A stretch of 45,645 nucleotides of DNA from Ilumatobacteraceae bacterium (GCA_025463265.1 JAOBWH010000029.1:1-45645); one strand, 5' to 3'. Numbered from the stretch's first letter, positions 32,302 to 39,989 are shown. Program-made: numbers and translations. Notes: generated by a model from the letters alone, not told the origin.

Positions 32302-32403
32302 ATGGGTTCACTGATCAAGAAGCGCCGTAAGCGCATGCGCAAGAAGAAGCACAAGAAGATGCTGAAGCGGACTCGCTGGCAGCGTCGAGCCGCCGGCAAG
32401 TAG
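32302..32403 (+). CDS. bS22-type small ribosomal protein (AURKAIP1/COX24-like)
   Basis: This 33-residue, extremely basic peptide begins MGSLIKKRRKRMRKKKHKKM and ends RWQRRAAGK. It is nearly the mycobacterial bS22 sequence pattern (MGS-IKKRRKRM-KKKH--L---R-QRR--GK), a small-subunit ribosomal protein related to the mitochondrial COX24/AURKAIP1 domain. TAGGTT (32287-32292) lies 9 nt upstream and includes the ispE stop codon. A strong hairpin terminator (32450-32477) follows. It is easily missed because of its size. Confidence 0.9.
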   Translation: MGSLIKKRRKRMRKKKHKKMLKRTRWQRRAAGK

Positions 32404-32449
32404 CCGACGGCCGCCCGGCTCGCCCGGGTGGTGCCCACCAACGTTCTCT

Positions 32450-32477
32450 CCACGACCGCCCCACGGGGCGGTCGTGG
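32450..32477 (+). terminator. Strong hairpin terminator after the bS22 gene
   Basis: CCACGACCGCCC (32450-32461) and GGGCGGTCGTGG (32466-32477) form a perfect 12-bp stem around a CACG loop, 46 bases past the stop codon. Confidence 0.8.
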
Positions 32478-32677
32478 CGCGTTCCAGCCCAGGCCAGAGG
32501 TGCAATCGGACGGAGGGTCCGGCGTCGAACGGGAGTTGCCCATGACCGCCGGCGCCCGGCCGCTTGGCCGCCGCCTCCGATGCGTGCTTCCCGGACCTCA
32601 CGAGCACCAGCCGACGCAACGGCGGCAACGGGCGCAGGGCGCTGCAGGGCCGTCCCCTATCGTGGACCCTCGCACGA

Positions 32678-32753
32678 TCGGGGATAGTTCAGTTGGTAGA
32701 ACACCGACCTTTGGAGTCGGCTGTCGCAGGTTCGAGCCCTGCTCCCCGAGCCA
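32678..32753 (+). tRNA. tRNA-Gln (anticodon TTG), CCA encoded
   Basis: The cloverleaf folds fully. Acceptor TCGGGGA (32678-32684) pairs with TCCCCGA (32743-32749); the D arm is GTTC/GAAC with loop AGTTGGTA. The anticodon stem CCGAC/GTCGG holds loop CTTTGGA with TTG at 32711-32713, and the T arm GCAGG/CCTGC has loop TTCGAGC. The discriminator is G and CCA (32751-32753) is encoded. T33 and a purine at 37 are present. Confidence 0.97.
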
Positions 32754-32998
32754 GCCCCCGGCGGGTCTGCCGGTCGTCAACAAGCGGGGTGGAGCAGGGA
32801 GCTGACCCGGTCGGGCGATGGAGGTGTCGTTGCTGACGACGCTGCCGCCCTCCGACCGAAGGCCGAGGTGGTAGGTCGAACCCTCGTCCCTGGGAACCTG
32901 AAGCCGATGCGGAAGGTGCCGTCGGCCTGGACGTGGAATCGGACATAGGTGGGGCTGATCGGACACCCGAGATCGATCGGAAGAACCATCGCAAACCA
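32754..32998 (-). pseudogene. Possible degraded coding remnant next to tRNA-Gln
   Basis: On the minus strand two frames have coding-like high GC at third positions in succession. From ATG 32989 the frame reads MVLPIDLGCPISPTYVRF, then HVQADGTFRIGF. After about 32905 the next frame continues with VPRDEGSTYHLGLRSEGG and SVVSNDTSIARPG, running without a stop into the tRNA. This could be a frameshifted remnant of a small gene. I recognise no family, and chance is possible in GC-rich DNA. Confidence 0.25.
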
Positions 32999-33014
32999 TC
33001 GAACAGGTGTTCGA
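32999..33014. promoter_or_regulatory. LexA-type SOS box
   Basis: TCGAACAGGTGTTCGA is a perfect 7-2-7 palindrome and fits the actinobacterial/mycobacterial LexA consensus TCGAAC-N4-GTTCGA. It overlaps the probable -35 (TTCGAC, 33010-33015) of the HNH gene. The -10 TACAAT (33033-33038) is 17 bases further, so LexA binding would block polymerase. Confidence 0.85.
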
Positions 33015-33032
33015 CTCGGGACCTGCACCGGG

Positions 33033-33038
33033 TACAAT
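33033..33038 (+). promoter_or_regulatory. -10 box of the SOS-controlled HNH gene
   Basis: TACAAT lies 7 nt before ATG 33046 and 17 bases after TTCGAC. The transcript would be leaderless. Confidence 0.65.
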
Positions 33039-33045
33039 GGGGCCC

Positions 33046-34511
33046 ATGGCCCCGCCTCGCAGCATCGACGCCGAACCGGCGGGCGAGGTGTGCGCCGAGG
33101 CGGCCTATGACGCGGTGGTGGCGGAGCTGGCGGAGGTGGTGGGGGTCATCAACGCAGCGGAGGGCCGGGTGGTGGCGCTCACGGCTCGGGCGCTCGAGTT
33201 GGGGGTGTCGGGTGGGTCACATCTGACACCGGAGCGGTGGCTGGAGTGGCAGACCGGGGTGACGCCGGGTCGTGCCGCGGATGTGGTGAAGCTCGCTGGT
33301 CGTCGCGCGGAGCTGCCGCACACGATCGCAGCGTTGGAGGCGGGCGGGTTGTCGGTGGATCAAGCCGCTGCGGTGGCGCGGTTCGTGCCGGGCCGGTTCG
33401 ATGCGTCGGCGTCGCGGGTGGCGTCGTGTTGCACGGTGCGGCAGCTGCGCCAGGCCCTGCCGTGGTTCCGCGACCCCGAACCCGACGGCGCCGGTGGTGG
33501 TGATCGGCGGAGTGTGTCGACGGGGTCGATGAGCAGGGTTGGTGGATCCGTGGCCGGCTGCCTGAGGCTGAGGGTGCGGTGGTGGATCAGGCGCTCAAGG
33601 CGATGCGCGAGGACCTCAAGCGCCAAGCCCAGGCCGACTCCGTCGACGGCGCCGAGCCCCAGCGGGTCACCGCGGCTGATGCGCTCGTCGCCTTGGCCGA
33701 AACCGCGCTTGCGGCAGGGGAGGCGGTGCGACCTGGTTCGGACCGCTATCTGGTGCACGTGCACCTCCAAGCCGGTGCCGCCGGGACCGTCGAGCTCATG
33801 ACCCACCTCGGGGTCCGGTTGCCCGATGGGCAGCGCCGCCACCTGCTCTGCGACACCCGCCTCCGAGCTCTGGTGCACGACGGCACCATTCCGGTGGGGA
33901 CCGGGCGGGTCACGCGCACCATCAACCGGCGGCTGCGCCGAGCCATCGAGCACCGCGACCGCGGCTGCACCGTGCCGGGTTGTGGTGCGACGCGTGGCCT
34001 GGAGATCCACCACATCTGGCACTGGGAAGACGGCGGCCCCACCGAAACCTGGAACCTCATCGCCCTCTGCGCCCGCCACCACACCCTCCACCACCAAGGA
34101 CTCCTCGGCATCGACGGCAACGCCGACCAACCCCGCGACAGCCCCGACAGCATCGTGTTCACCGACCGATGGGGACGACCCCTCAACCCGACCGGCCAAC
34201 CCGTGCCACCCCAGCCCCCGGCCACCTCGGCGACGCCATCGGAGTACGTCGCGGCGACCGCGTCGGCCATCGGCATCACCGCTGCCCCCTACGCCGGGCC
34301 CACCGGCGAACGCCTCGACCGCTGGGGCTTCCACCTCCAAGCCGACCCACCCGACCCCTTCGACGCCCGCCCGCACGACGTCGACGAAGACGGCGAGGAA
34401 CCGCCGCCTGAGCTGGCGGCCGGCCGCTCCAGCGCCATCGCTGCGGATCCCGCCGGTCCCGTGGGCGGTGCGCCCATCGACCCCAACCGTGCCGGTCCCG
34501 CGCGGGCCTGA
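33046..34511 (+). pseudogene. 13E12-repeat/DUF222 HNH endonuclease gene, interrupted by one frameshift
   Basis: The first frame (33046 to about 33525) has the DUF222 N-terminal part: AYDAVVAELAEVVGVINAAEGRVVALTARALEL, HLTPERWLEWQTGVTPGRAADVV, GLSVDQAAAVARFVPGRFD. Around 33525-33528 (GGGGTCGAT) one base is missing. From there the other frame gives DEQGWWIRGRLPEAEGAVV, then DQALKAMREDLKRQAQADS, and the HNH module GCTVPGCGATRGLEIHHIWHWEDGGPTETWNL...CARHHTLHH. Restoring one base yields one protein of about 489 residues. It is either a real mutation, a sequencing error or a programmed shift. The SOS box upstream is intact. Confidence 0.85.
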
Positions 34512-34698
34512 AACGGTCTCGCCGTTGGCGGCCCACAGTTCCCATCCGCCCCGCAACCCGGCTCACGCCGGGTCGTCGGCGCGTCCTCGGACGGCCCGTC
34601 GTCGTCTCACCGTGCGGTCACGGCCGCACCGAGGTGGACCCGGAGCCGCAGCGATCGGCGGGGTGGTTCTCGGTGGCCGCGACGGGGCAGTGGCGGCC

Positions 34699-35232
34699 AT
34701 GCGAACCTCCGTCCACCTGAACCGCCCTGCTCCGCCTGCGCTCCGGCCACGACACGGTCTGGTCGCCGTCCTGCTGGCAGCGGGGGTGCTCGTCGGGTGC
34801 GGATCGTCGGCGAAACCCACCTCCCAGACCGGAGACGCCACGTTCTGCGCCGCCATCGATGACTTCGTCGAGGCGTCCAAGACCGGAGACCGGACCACGA
34901 TGGCCGATGTCCTCGACGGGACGGTCGAGGGGCTTCCGACCGAGGGCCGCGAGAAGGTGAGCGCCTACGTGACGGCGCTGCGGTCGTCACCGGCCAACGA
35001 CGCACCCGACGGCGACGGCGTGGAGTCCGATGCGACCGACACGGCCTTCCGGGACTACGTGGCCGAAGCCTGCGGCGCCGACGTCGAGCTGCCCGGGGAG
35101 CTCGATGCCACGACCACGACGGCGGCACCGCCGAGCTCGGGCAGCGGCTCCACCGACGGCACGTCCATGGACGGCGGACCGGTCGACGGCGCCGGCGACA
35201 CCGGAACCGGCGGCGGCTCGGGCACCCCCTGA
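34699..35232 (+). CDS. Putative lipoprotein, unknown function
   Basis: This 177-residue protein starts at ATG 34699. The signal peptide ends in the lipobox VLVGC, so the mature protein should be lipid-anchored outside the membrane. The mature part has a helical domain (FCAAIDDFVEASKTGDRTTMADVLDG...YVTALRSSP...FRDYVAEACGADVELP) with a cysteine pair, then a Thr/Ser/Gly/Asp-rich disordered tail. Small Mycobacterium-like lipoproteins of this layout are common, but I assign no role. In-frame GTGs upstream are less likely starts. Confidence 0.7.
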   Translation: MRTSVHLNRPAPPALRPRHGLVAVLLAAGVLVGCGSSAKPTSQTGDATFCAAIDDFVEASKTGDRTTMADVLDGTVEGLPTEGREKVSAYVTALRSSPANDAPDGDGVESDATDTAFRDYVAEACGADVELPGELDATTTTAAPPSSGSGSTDGTSMDGGPVDGAGDTGTGGGSGTP

Positions 35233-35243
35233 GCTGCGGAGCG

Positions 35244-35456
35244 CTACAGCCCGCCGGCTCGGGGCAGGTCGACGCCCATGATGCGCTGGAGCTTCTTCAT
35301 CGAGGACGCGTCGCTGATGTAGCAGATCATCCCGGACCGAAGGGTGAGGGCGGCGTAGGGCGGTTCGGGCGTCTCGTTGACGTCGCAGCGCTCGACGTGC
35401 TCGCTGGCCACCCACGACTTGATGCCCTGCTTGTTCGAGTCCACCTCGATCCACAT
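35244..35456 (-). CDS. Small conserved-looking protein, FlbD-like in outline
   Basis: This 70-residue protein starts at ATG 35456: MWIEVDSNKQGIKSWVASEH, then VERCDVNETPEPPYAALTLRSGMICYISDASSMKKLQRIMGVD. Its layout (strand, HVE.., hydrophobic strand, glycine turn, YISD helix) recalls small FlbD-type proteins, but no flagellar gene is near and identity is weak. AAGGGG lies about 8 nt upstream. Codon use is typical of real genes here. It ends 12 bases after the lipoprotein stop, convergently. Confidence 0.6.
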   Translation of the reverse strand: MWIEVDSNKQGIKSWVASEHVERCDVNETPEPPYAALTLRSGMICYISDASSMKKLQRIMGVDLPRAGGL

Positions 35457-35555
35457 GTGCTCGCCCCTTCGCGTCGTCTGGGTGGGCAACGTACCGCACG
35501 GGGTGGCCGACGAGAACGGGTACCGGTCGGTGCCGCGATCCGCTAGACCGGACCC

Positions 35556-36665
35556 ATGTCCGAGCGCAGCCTGTCCGCGATCGTCCTCGCCGCCGGTGCC
35601 GGCACCCGGATGAAGTCCGCCCGACCCAAGCCGCTGCACCTGCTGGCCGGCCGCACGATGCTCCAGTACATGCTCGACTCCCTCGCCGACTGCCGCACCG
35701 GGCACGTGGTCGTGGTCGTCGGCCACGGCGCCGAGCGGGTCACCAAGAAGCTCCAGGCGGCAGAGCCGGACCTGCACCTCACGTTCGTCGAGCAGCACCA
35801 GCAGCTCGGAACGGGCGACGCCGCCAGCGTCGGCCTCACCGGGCTGCCCGAGGACGACGGCCCCGACGCCGACGACCACGATGTGCTGGTGCTCCCGGGC
35901 GACATGCCGCTGCTGCGCCCGTCCAGCATCGCCGAGCTGGTGCGGGTCCACCGCGAGACGGGGGCGGCCTGCACCGTGCTCACCGCGGTCGTCGACGATC
36001 CCGGCCGCCTCGGCCGCATCGTGCGGGGCAGGGACGACCAGGTCACCAGGATCGTCGAGGCAGCGGACGCTTCGCCCGAGGAGGCGGAGATCTGCGAGAT
36101 CAACACGGCGGTCTACGTCTTCCGCCAGTCGCTGCTGGCTCCCGCGCTGCGGCGGATCACACCGGAGAACGCCCAGGGCGAGTACTACCTGACCGACGTG
36201 GTCGGCGTGCTCCGCGACGCCGGCTACACCGTCGCGGCCGTGCAGGTGGGCGACCCGGCCGAGGGCGAGGGCATCAACGACCGCGAGCAGCTCGCCAGCG
36301 CTGAGGCCGAGCTCCGGCGCCGCACCAACGAGCAGTGGCTCCGGGCCGGCGTGACCCTCGTCGATCCGGCCAGCACCTACCTGGACTCCACCGTCCAGCT
36401 CGGGCCCGACGTCACCCTCTTCCCGGGCACCATCCTCCAGGGCGACACCGTGATCGGCGCCGGATCCGAGATCGGCCCCAACACCCGGCTGGTCGATTGC
36501 GTGGTCGGCGCCGGCAGCGTCGTGGAGCAGTCGAACGGGCGCGACGCCGAGATCGGTGCCGGTGCCGTGGTCGGTCCGTTCGCCGTGCTCGCGCCCGGCG
36601 CGTCGATCCCTGACGAGACGGTGACCGGTCCGTTCTATGCTGCGAGCGGTCCCGACGACGCCTGA
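35556..36665 (+). CDS. glmU: N-acetylglucosamine-1-phosphate uridylyltransferase (GlmU-like, short)
   Basis: At 369 residues this is about 90-110 shorter than bifunctional GlmU. The uridylyltransferase domain is complete: AIVLAAGAGTRMKSARPKPLHLLAG, EQHQQLGTGDAA, VLPGDMPLL, INTAVYVF and EYYLTDVVGVL. A left-handed beta-helix begins at about 255 but stops after VVGPFAVLAPGASI. The acetyltransferase active-site segments are missing, and the Arg of the usual PFARLRPG is replaced (PFAVLAPG). The protein should make UDP-GlcNAc from UTP and GlcNAc-1-P but probably cannot acetylate GlcN-1-P. prs follows 30 bases later. Confidence 0.88.
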   Translation: MSERSLSAIVLAAGAGTRMKSARPKPLHLLAGRTMLQYMLDSLADCRTGHVVVVVGHGAERVTKKLQAAEPDLHLTFVEQHQQLGTGDAASVGLTGLPEDDGPDADDHDVLVLPGDMPLLRPSSIAELVRVHRETGAACTVLTAVVDDPGRLGRIVRGRDDQVTRIVEAADASPEEAEICEINTAVYVFRQSLLAPALRRITPENAQGEYYLTDVVGVLRDAGYTVAAVQVGDPAEGEGINDREQLASAEAELRRRTNEQWLRAGVTLVDPASTYLDSTVQLGPDVTLFPGTILQGDTVIGAGSEIGPNTRLVDCVVGAGSVVEQSNGRDAEIGAGAVVGPFAVLAPGASIPDETVTGPFYAASGPDDA

Positions 36666-36695
36666 GGTCTCGGGGCCTTCGCGAAAGGCACGCGG

Positions 36696-37691
36696 TTGAG
36701 CACCACCAAGACCCTGGAAGCCGTCACCCGCAAGAGGCTGGAGATCTTCGCGGGTGGAGCCCATCCGGAGCTCGCCCAGGAGATCGCGGACCACCTGGGG
36801 GTGGAGCTCGGCGAGCCGAACCTCCGGCAGTTCGCCAACGGGGAGATGCACTGCCGCTACGGCGAGTCCATCCGCGGCTCCGACGTGTTCATCATCCAGA
36901 CCCACGCCGGGCCGCAGGTCAGCGACTCGCTGATGCAGCAGCTGATCATGATCGACGCCGCCAAGCGGGCGTCCGCCAAGCGCATCACCGCGGTGGCGCC
37001 GTACTACGGGTACGCCCGCCAGGACCGCAAGGCGGAGGGCCGCGAGCCCATCACCGCCAAGCTCGTCGCCGACATGCTGGTGGCGGCCGGTGCCGACCGG
37101 GTGGTCTCGGTCGATCTCCACAGCGGGCAGATCCAGGGCTTCTTCGACGTCCCGGTGGACCACCTGACGGCGCTGCCGATCCTCATCGAGTGCTGCAAGA
37201 CAGCCGGCAACGTGGAGGACCTGGTCATCGTCTCGCCCGACGCCGGCGGCGTGAAGGCGGCCAAGCGCTTCGCCAACCACCTCGGCGCGGACCTGGCGTT
37301 CGTCAACAAGATCCGCCCGAAGGGCGTGGCGAACGTGGTCGAGGCGTCCAACGTGATCGGCCACGTCGACGGGAAGCGCTGCATCCTGCTCGACGACATG
37401 ATCGACACGGCCGGCACCATCGTCGCCGCCGCAGATCTGCTCAAGGAGCAGGGGGCCACAGAGGTGTGGGCCATGGCCACGCACGGTGTGCTGTCGGACC
37501 CCGCCACCGAGCGGTTGAAGAACTCCGTCATCGAGAAGGTCGTCATCACCAACACGCTCCCGCTCCCGTCGGAGAAGCGCATCGACAAGATCGAGGTGCT
37601 CTCCATCGCCCCGCTGGTGGCCAACGCCATCTCGGCGGTGTTCGAGGACGAGTCGGTCAGCGAGATCTTCGGCGGCGAGAACCAGAAGTAG
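36696..37691 (+). CDS. prs: Ribose-phosphate pyrophosphokinase
   Basis: This 331-residue PRPP synthase has RLEIFAGGAHPELAQEIADHLG, FANGEMHCRYGESIRG, APYYGYARQDRKAEGREPITAKL, VDLHSGQIQGFF and the PRPP loop CILLDDMIDTAGTI. It makes PRPP from ribose 5-phosphate and ATP for nucleotides, histidine and tryptophan. The start appears to be TTG 36696 (with AAAGG upstream); no better ATG/GTG gives the normal N-terminus. The glmU-prs pair is a standard bacterial neighbourhood. Confidence 0.95.
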   Translation: MSTTKTLEAVTRKRLEIFAGGAHPELAQEIADHLGVELGEPNLRQFANGEMHCRYGESIRGSDVFIIQTHAGPQVSDSLMQQLIMIDAAKRASAKRITAVAPYYGYARQDRKAEGREPITAKLVADMLVAAGADRVVSVDLHSGQIQGFFDVPVDHLTALPILIECCKTAGNVEDLVIVSPDAGGVKAAKRFANHLGADLAFVNKIRPKGVANVVEASNVIGHVDGKRCILLDDMIDTAGTIVAAADLLKEQGATEVWAMATHGVLSDPATERLKNSVIEKVVITNTLPLPSEKRIDKIEVLSIAPLVANAISAVFEDESVSEIFGGENQK

Positions 37692-37802
37692 CCCTCCTCG
37701 GGACCGGCCGGACTGGGTGGCCCGGGACCGCGGCCCCTAGGATCATCAGCCGTCCACACAACCGAAAGCGCTCCGGCGCGATCTCTGAAGTAGGAGCTAC
37801 CG

Positions 37803-38453
37803 ATGGCTGAGATCAACCTGAAGGCCAGCACTGGCCGTGAACTGGGCTCCGGCCCGTCCAAGCGGATCCGCGCCGAGGGCAACGTCCCCGGCGTCGTGTA
37901 CGGCCTCGATGCCGACCCGATCCCGGTGACCGTCGAGTGGCGGCCGCTGCGCGAAGCCCTCACCACCGACGCCGGTCTCAACGCCCTCATCGACCTCGAC
38001 GTCGACGGCGAGACCGCCCTCACCGTGGTCAAGGAGCTGCAGCGGCACCCGATCCGCGGCAACGTCATCCACATCGACTTCCTGCGGGTCAGCGCCGACG
38101 CCGAGATCACCGTCGAGGTGCCGATCATCCTCGAGGGCGAGGCCAAGGCCGTGCTGTCCGAGGGCGGCACCGTCGACCAGCTGCTCTACGCGCTGGCCAT
38201 CAACGCCAAGCCGGCCGACATCCCCAACGAGCTCATCGTGGACGTGTCCGATCTCGTCATCGGCGAGGCCATCCACGTCGGGGCGATCAAGCTCCCGAGC
38301 GGTGTCTCCACCGACGTCGATCCCGAGGAGTCGGTCGCCGCTGGCAACCAGGCCTCGGTCGAGGCCCTGCCCGAGCCCGCCGAGGGCGAAGGCGAAGGCG
38401 GCGAGGCGGCTGCGGCCGCCGATGCGCCCGCCGAGGGCGACGGCGAGGGCTGA
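37803..38453 (+). CDS. rplY: 50S ribosomal protein bL25 (Ctc form)
   Basis: This 216-residue protein has the L25 5S-rRNA-binding domain (INLKASTGRELGSGPSKRIRAEG...PGVVYGLD...LRRHP-like ELQRHPIRGNVIHIDFLRV). The Ctc-type C-terminal beta domain (VEVPIILEGEAKAVLSEGG...DLVIGEAIHVGAIKLPSGV) and an acidic Gly/Glu/Ala tail follow. AGGAG sits 8 nt before ATG 37803, one of the clearest Shine-Dalgarno sites here. TAGGAT at 37738-37743 is a possible -10. Confidence 0.94.
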   Translation: MAEINLKASTGRELGSGPSKRIRAEGNVPGVVYGLDADPIPVTVEWRPLREALTTDAGLNALIDLDVDGETALTVVKELQRHPIRGNVIHIDFLRVSADAEITVEVPIILEGEAKAVLSEGGTVDQLLYALAINAKPADIPNELIVDVSDLVIGEAIHVGAIKLPSGVSTDVDPEESVAAGNQASVEALPEPAEGEGEGGEAAAAADAPAEGDGEG

Positions 38454-38476
38454 CGCCCCCGTCGGAGGGTGACGCC

Positions 38477-39091
38477 GTGGCGTTCCGACGCTCGCCGGAA
38501 CGGCGAGGGACACCCGCAGATCTGGTGGTGCTCGGCCTCGGGAACCCCGGGGCCGAGTACGCCCACTCGCGCCACAACGTCGGCGCGGACGTCGTCGAGC
38601 TGCTCGCCGAGCGGCACGGCGGCCGCCTGAAGGCGTCCACCAAGGAGCGGTCGCTGGTGGCCGAGGTCCGCATCGGCACCGCCCGGGTGGCGCTCGCCTT
38701 CCCGCAGACCTTCTACAACGAGGCCGGCAACGCCGCCCGCCTGCTGCTGGAGCGCCACGGCATCGACGACCTCCACCGGCTGGTGGTCGTCCACGACGAG
38801 ATGGACCTGCCGCCCGGCAAGCTCAAGGTGAAGATCGGCGGGGGGCTGGCGGGCAACAACGGGCTCAGGTCCATCAAGGCCCACCTGAAGACCGAGGACT
38901 TCGTGCGGGTCCGGGTCGGCATCGGCAAGCCGCCCGGTCGCCAGGAGGGCGTCGACCACGTGCTGCGCCGCCCCGGCAAGGCCGAGAAGGCCGAGCTCGA
39001 CGTGGCGATGCAGCTGGCGGCGGACGCCGTCGAGGCCATCCTCGCCGAGGGCCCCGAGCTGGCCCAGACCCGCTTCAACGCCCGCTCGTAG
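38477..39091 (+). CDS. pth: Peptidyl-tRNA hydrolase
   Basis: This 204-residue enzyme frees tRNA from stalled peptidyl-tRNA. It has VLGLGNPGAEYAHSRHNVGADVVELLA (catalytic Asn and His), AFPQTFYNEAGNAARLLL, VVHDEMDLPPGKLKVKIGGG and GNNGLRSIKAHLKTEDFVRVRVGIGKPPG. The usual HNGL is NNGL here. GTG 38477 is chosen because the preceding codons lack similarity. It follows rplY by 23 bases, the same pair as in mycobacteria. Confidence 0.94.
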   Translation: MAFRRSPERRGTPADLVVLGLGNPGAEYAHSRHNVGADVVELLAERHGGRLKASTKERSLVAEVRIGTARVALAFPQTFYNEAGNAARLLLERHGIDDLHRLVVVHDEMDLPPGKLKVKIGGGLAGNNGLRSIKAHLKTEDFVRVRVGIGKPPGRQEGVDHVLRRPGKAEKAELDVAMQLAADAVEAILAEGPELAQTRFNARS

Positions 39092-39097
39092 CCCCGC

Positions 39098-39116
39098 GCG
39101 TCGCGGCAGGCGACGC
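39098..39116. terminator. Hairpin terminator between convergent pth and DUF6159 genes
   Basis: GCGTCGC (39098-39104) and GCGACGC (39110-39116) form a 7-bp stem with a 5-base loop, filling most of the 25-base gap between two convergent stop codons. Confidence 0.65.
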
Positions 39117-39989
39117 TCAGCTGCCGCCGAAGCCGAAGCGGCTCGCCGCGGACTTCTTGGGGCCGAAGGCACCACCCAGATCGACCTGGGCGAACTCCGA
39201 CGGGAGGGGAGCCTGGGTGGCGTAGCGGTAGAGCGCCAGCTGGAACACGGCGGTCATGGCCGACGACCAGCAGCTCACGCCGATGATCCAGACCGCACCG
39301 ACCGCCACGGCCGCCACGATGATCGGCACGCTGCCGGTGACGAAGCCGCCGACGATCACGAGGATGGCCGGCAAGGTGAGCACCATGGCGATGAGGCCGA
39401 TGCCGAGGTTGACGATGAGGTTCTCGCCCCAGGTCCGCTTGAGCATCTCCGTCGAGCGCTTGATGGCGGTGCCCACGCCGACGTCCTCGAACACCACGAT
39501 CGGCAGCACGAGGAAGGTGACCACGGCCCAGGCCATGCCCACCAGCCCGATGACGATGCGGCCCAGGATCCCCGCCCGCTCCTCGAGCGACCGGAGGATC
39601 ACCGACACCGTGGCGGTGACGATCGCCCACGGCAGGATCTTCCCGGCCCGGCTCATGGCACCGGACAGGGCAGATCCCAGGGTGGGCTCGCCGCCCTGCA
39701 TCCGCTCGTCGGCGCCGCACAGCATCGCCGTCTTGAAGAAGATCGCGACGTACGCCAGCACCAGGTACATCAGGAACAGCACGAGGTAGCCGACGGGCTT
39801 CATCTCGAGGCTGGTGGATCCGCCGACGCTCCTGGTCTCCGAGCTCAGGTAGAGGGGCAACAAGAAGGTGGCGGCGATCGCGAGCGAGGCGATGCCCGAG
39901 ATCAGCGGCAGGAACAGCAGCTCCTTGTCGTGGCGGAGCAGGCCCCACGATGCGCTCGCCAGCTGCTTCGATCGTTCCCAACGTCCCAT
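39117..39989 (-). CDS. DUF6159-like multi-pass membrane protein
   Basis: This 290-residue protein starts at ATG 39989 (MGRWERSKQLASASWGLLRHDKELLFLPLISG). About six membrane segments are visible, with GNLIVNLG-like ENLIVNLGIGLIAMVLTLPAIL and a C-terminal FGPKKSAASRFGFGGS. The start WERSKQLASASWGLLRHDKELL is typical of the DUF6159 family of actinobacterial membrane proteins; its function is unknown. It is divergent from mfd. Confidence 0.72.
   Translation of the reverse strand: MGRWERSKQLASASWGLLRHDKELLFLPLISGIASLAIAATFLLPLYLSSETRSVGGSTSLEMKPVGYLVLFLMYLVLAYVAIFFKTAMLCGADERMQGGEPTLGSALSGAMSRAGKILPWAIVTATVSVILRSLEERAGILGRIVIGLVGMAWAVVTFLVLPIVVFEDVGVGTAIKRSTEMLKRTWGENLIVNLGIGLIAMVLTLPAILVIVGGFVTGSVPIIVAAVAVGAVWIIGVSCWSSAMTAVFQLALYRYATQAPLPSEFAQVDLGGAFGPKKSAASRFGFGGS

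Noticed and set aside
32754-32998. Attachment-site duplication of the tRNA-Gln 3' end
   Set aside because: I looked for a second copy of the T-arm/acceptor sequence downstream and saw none; no integrase gene is present.
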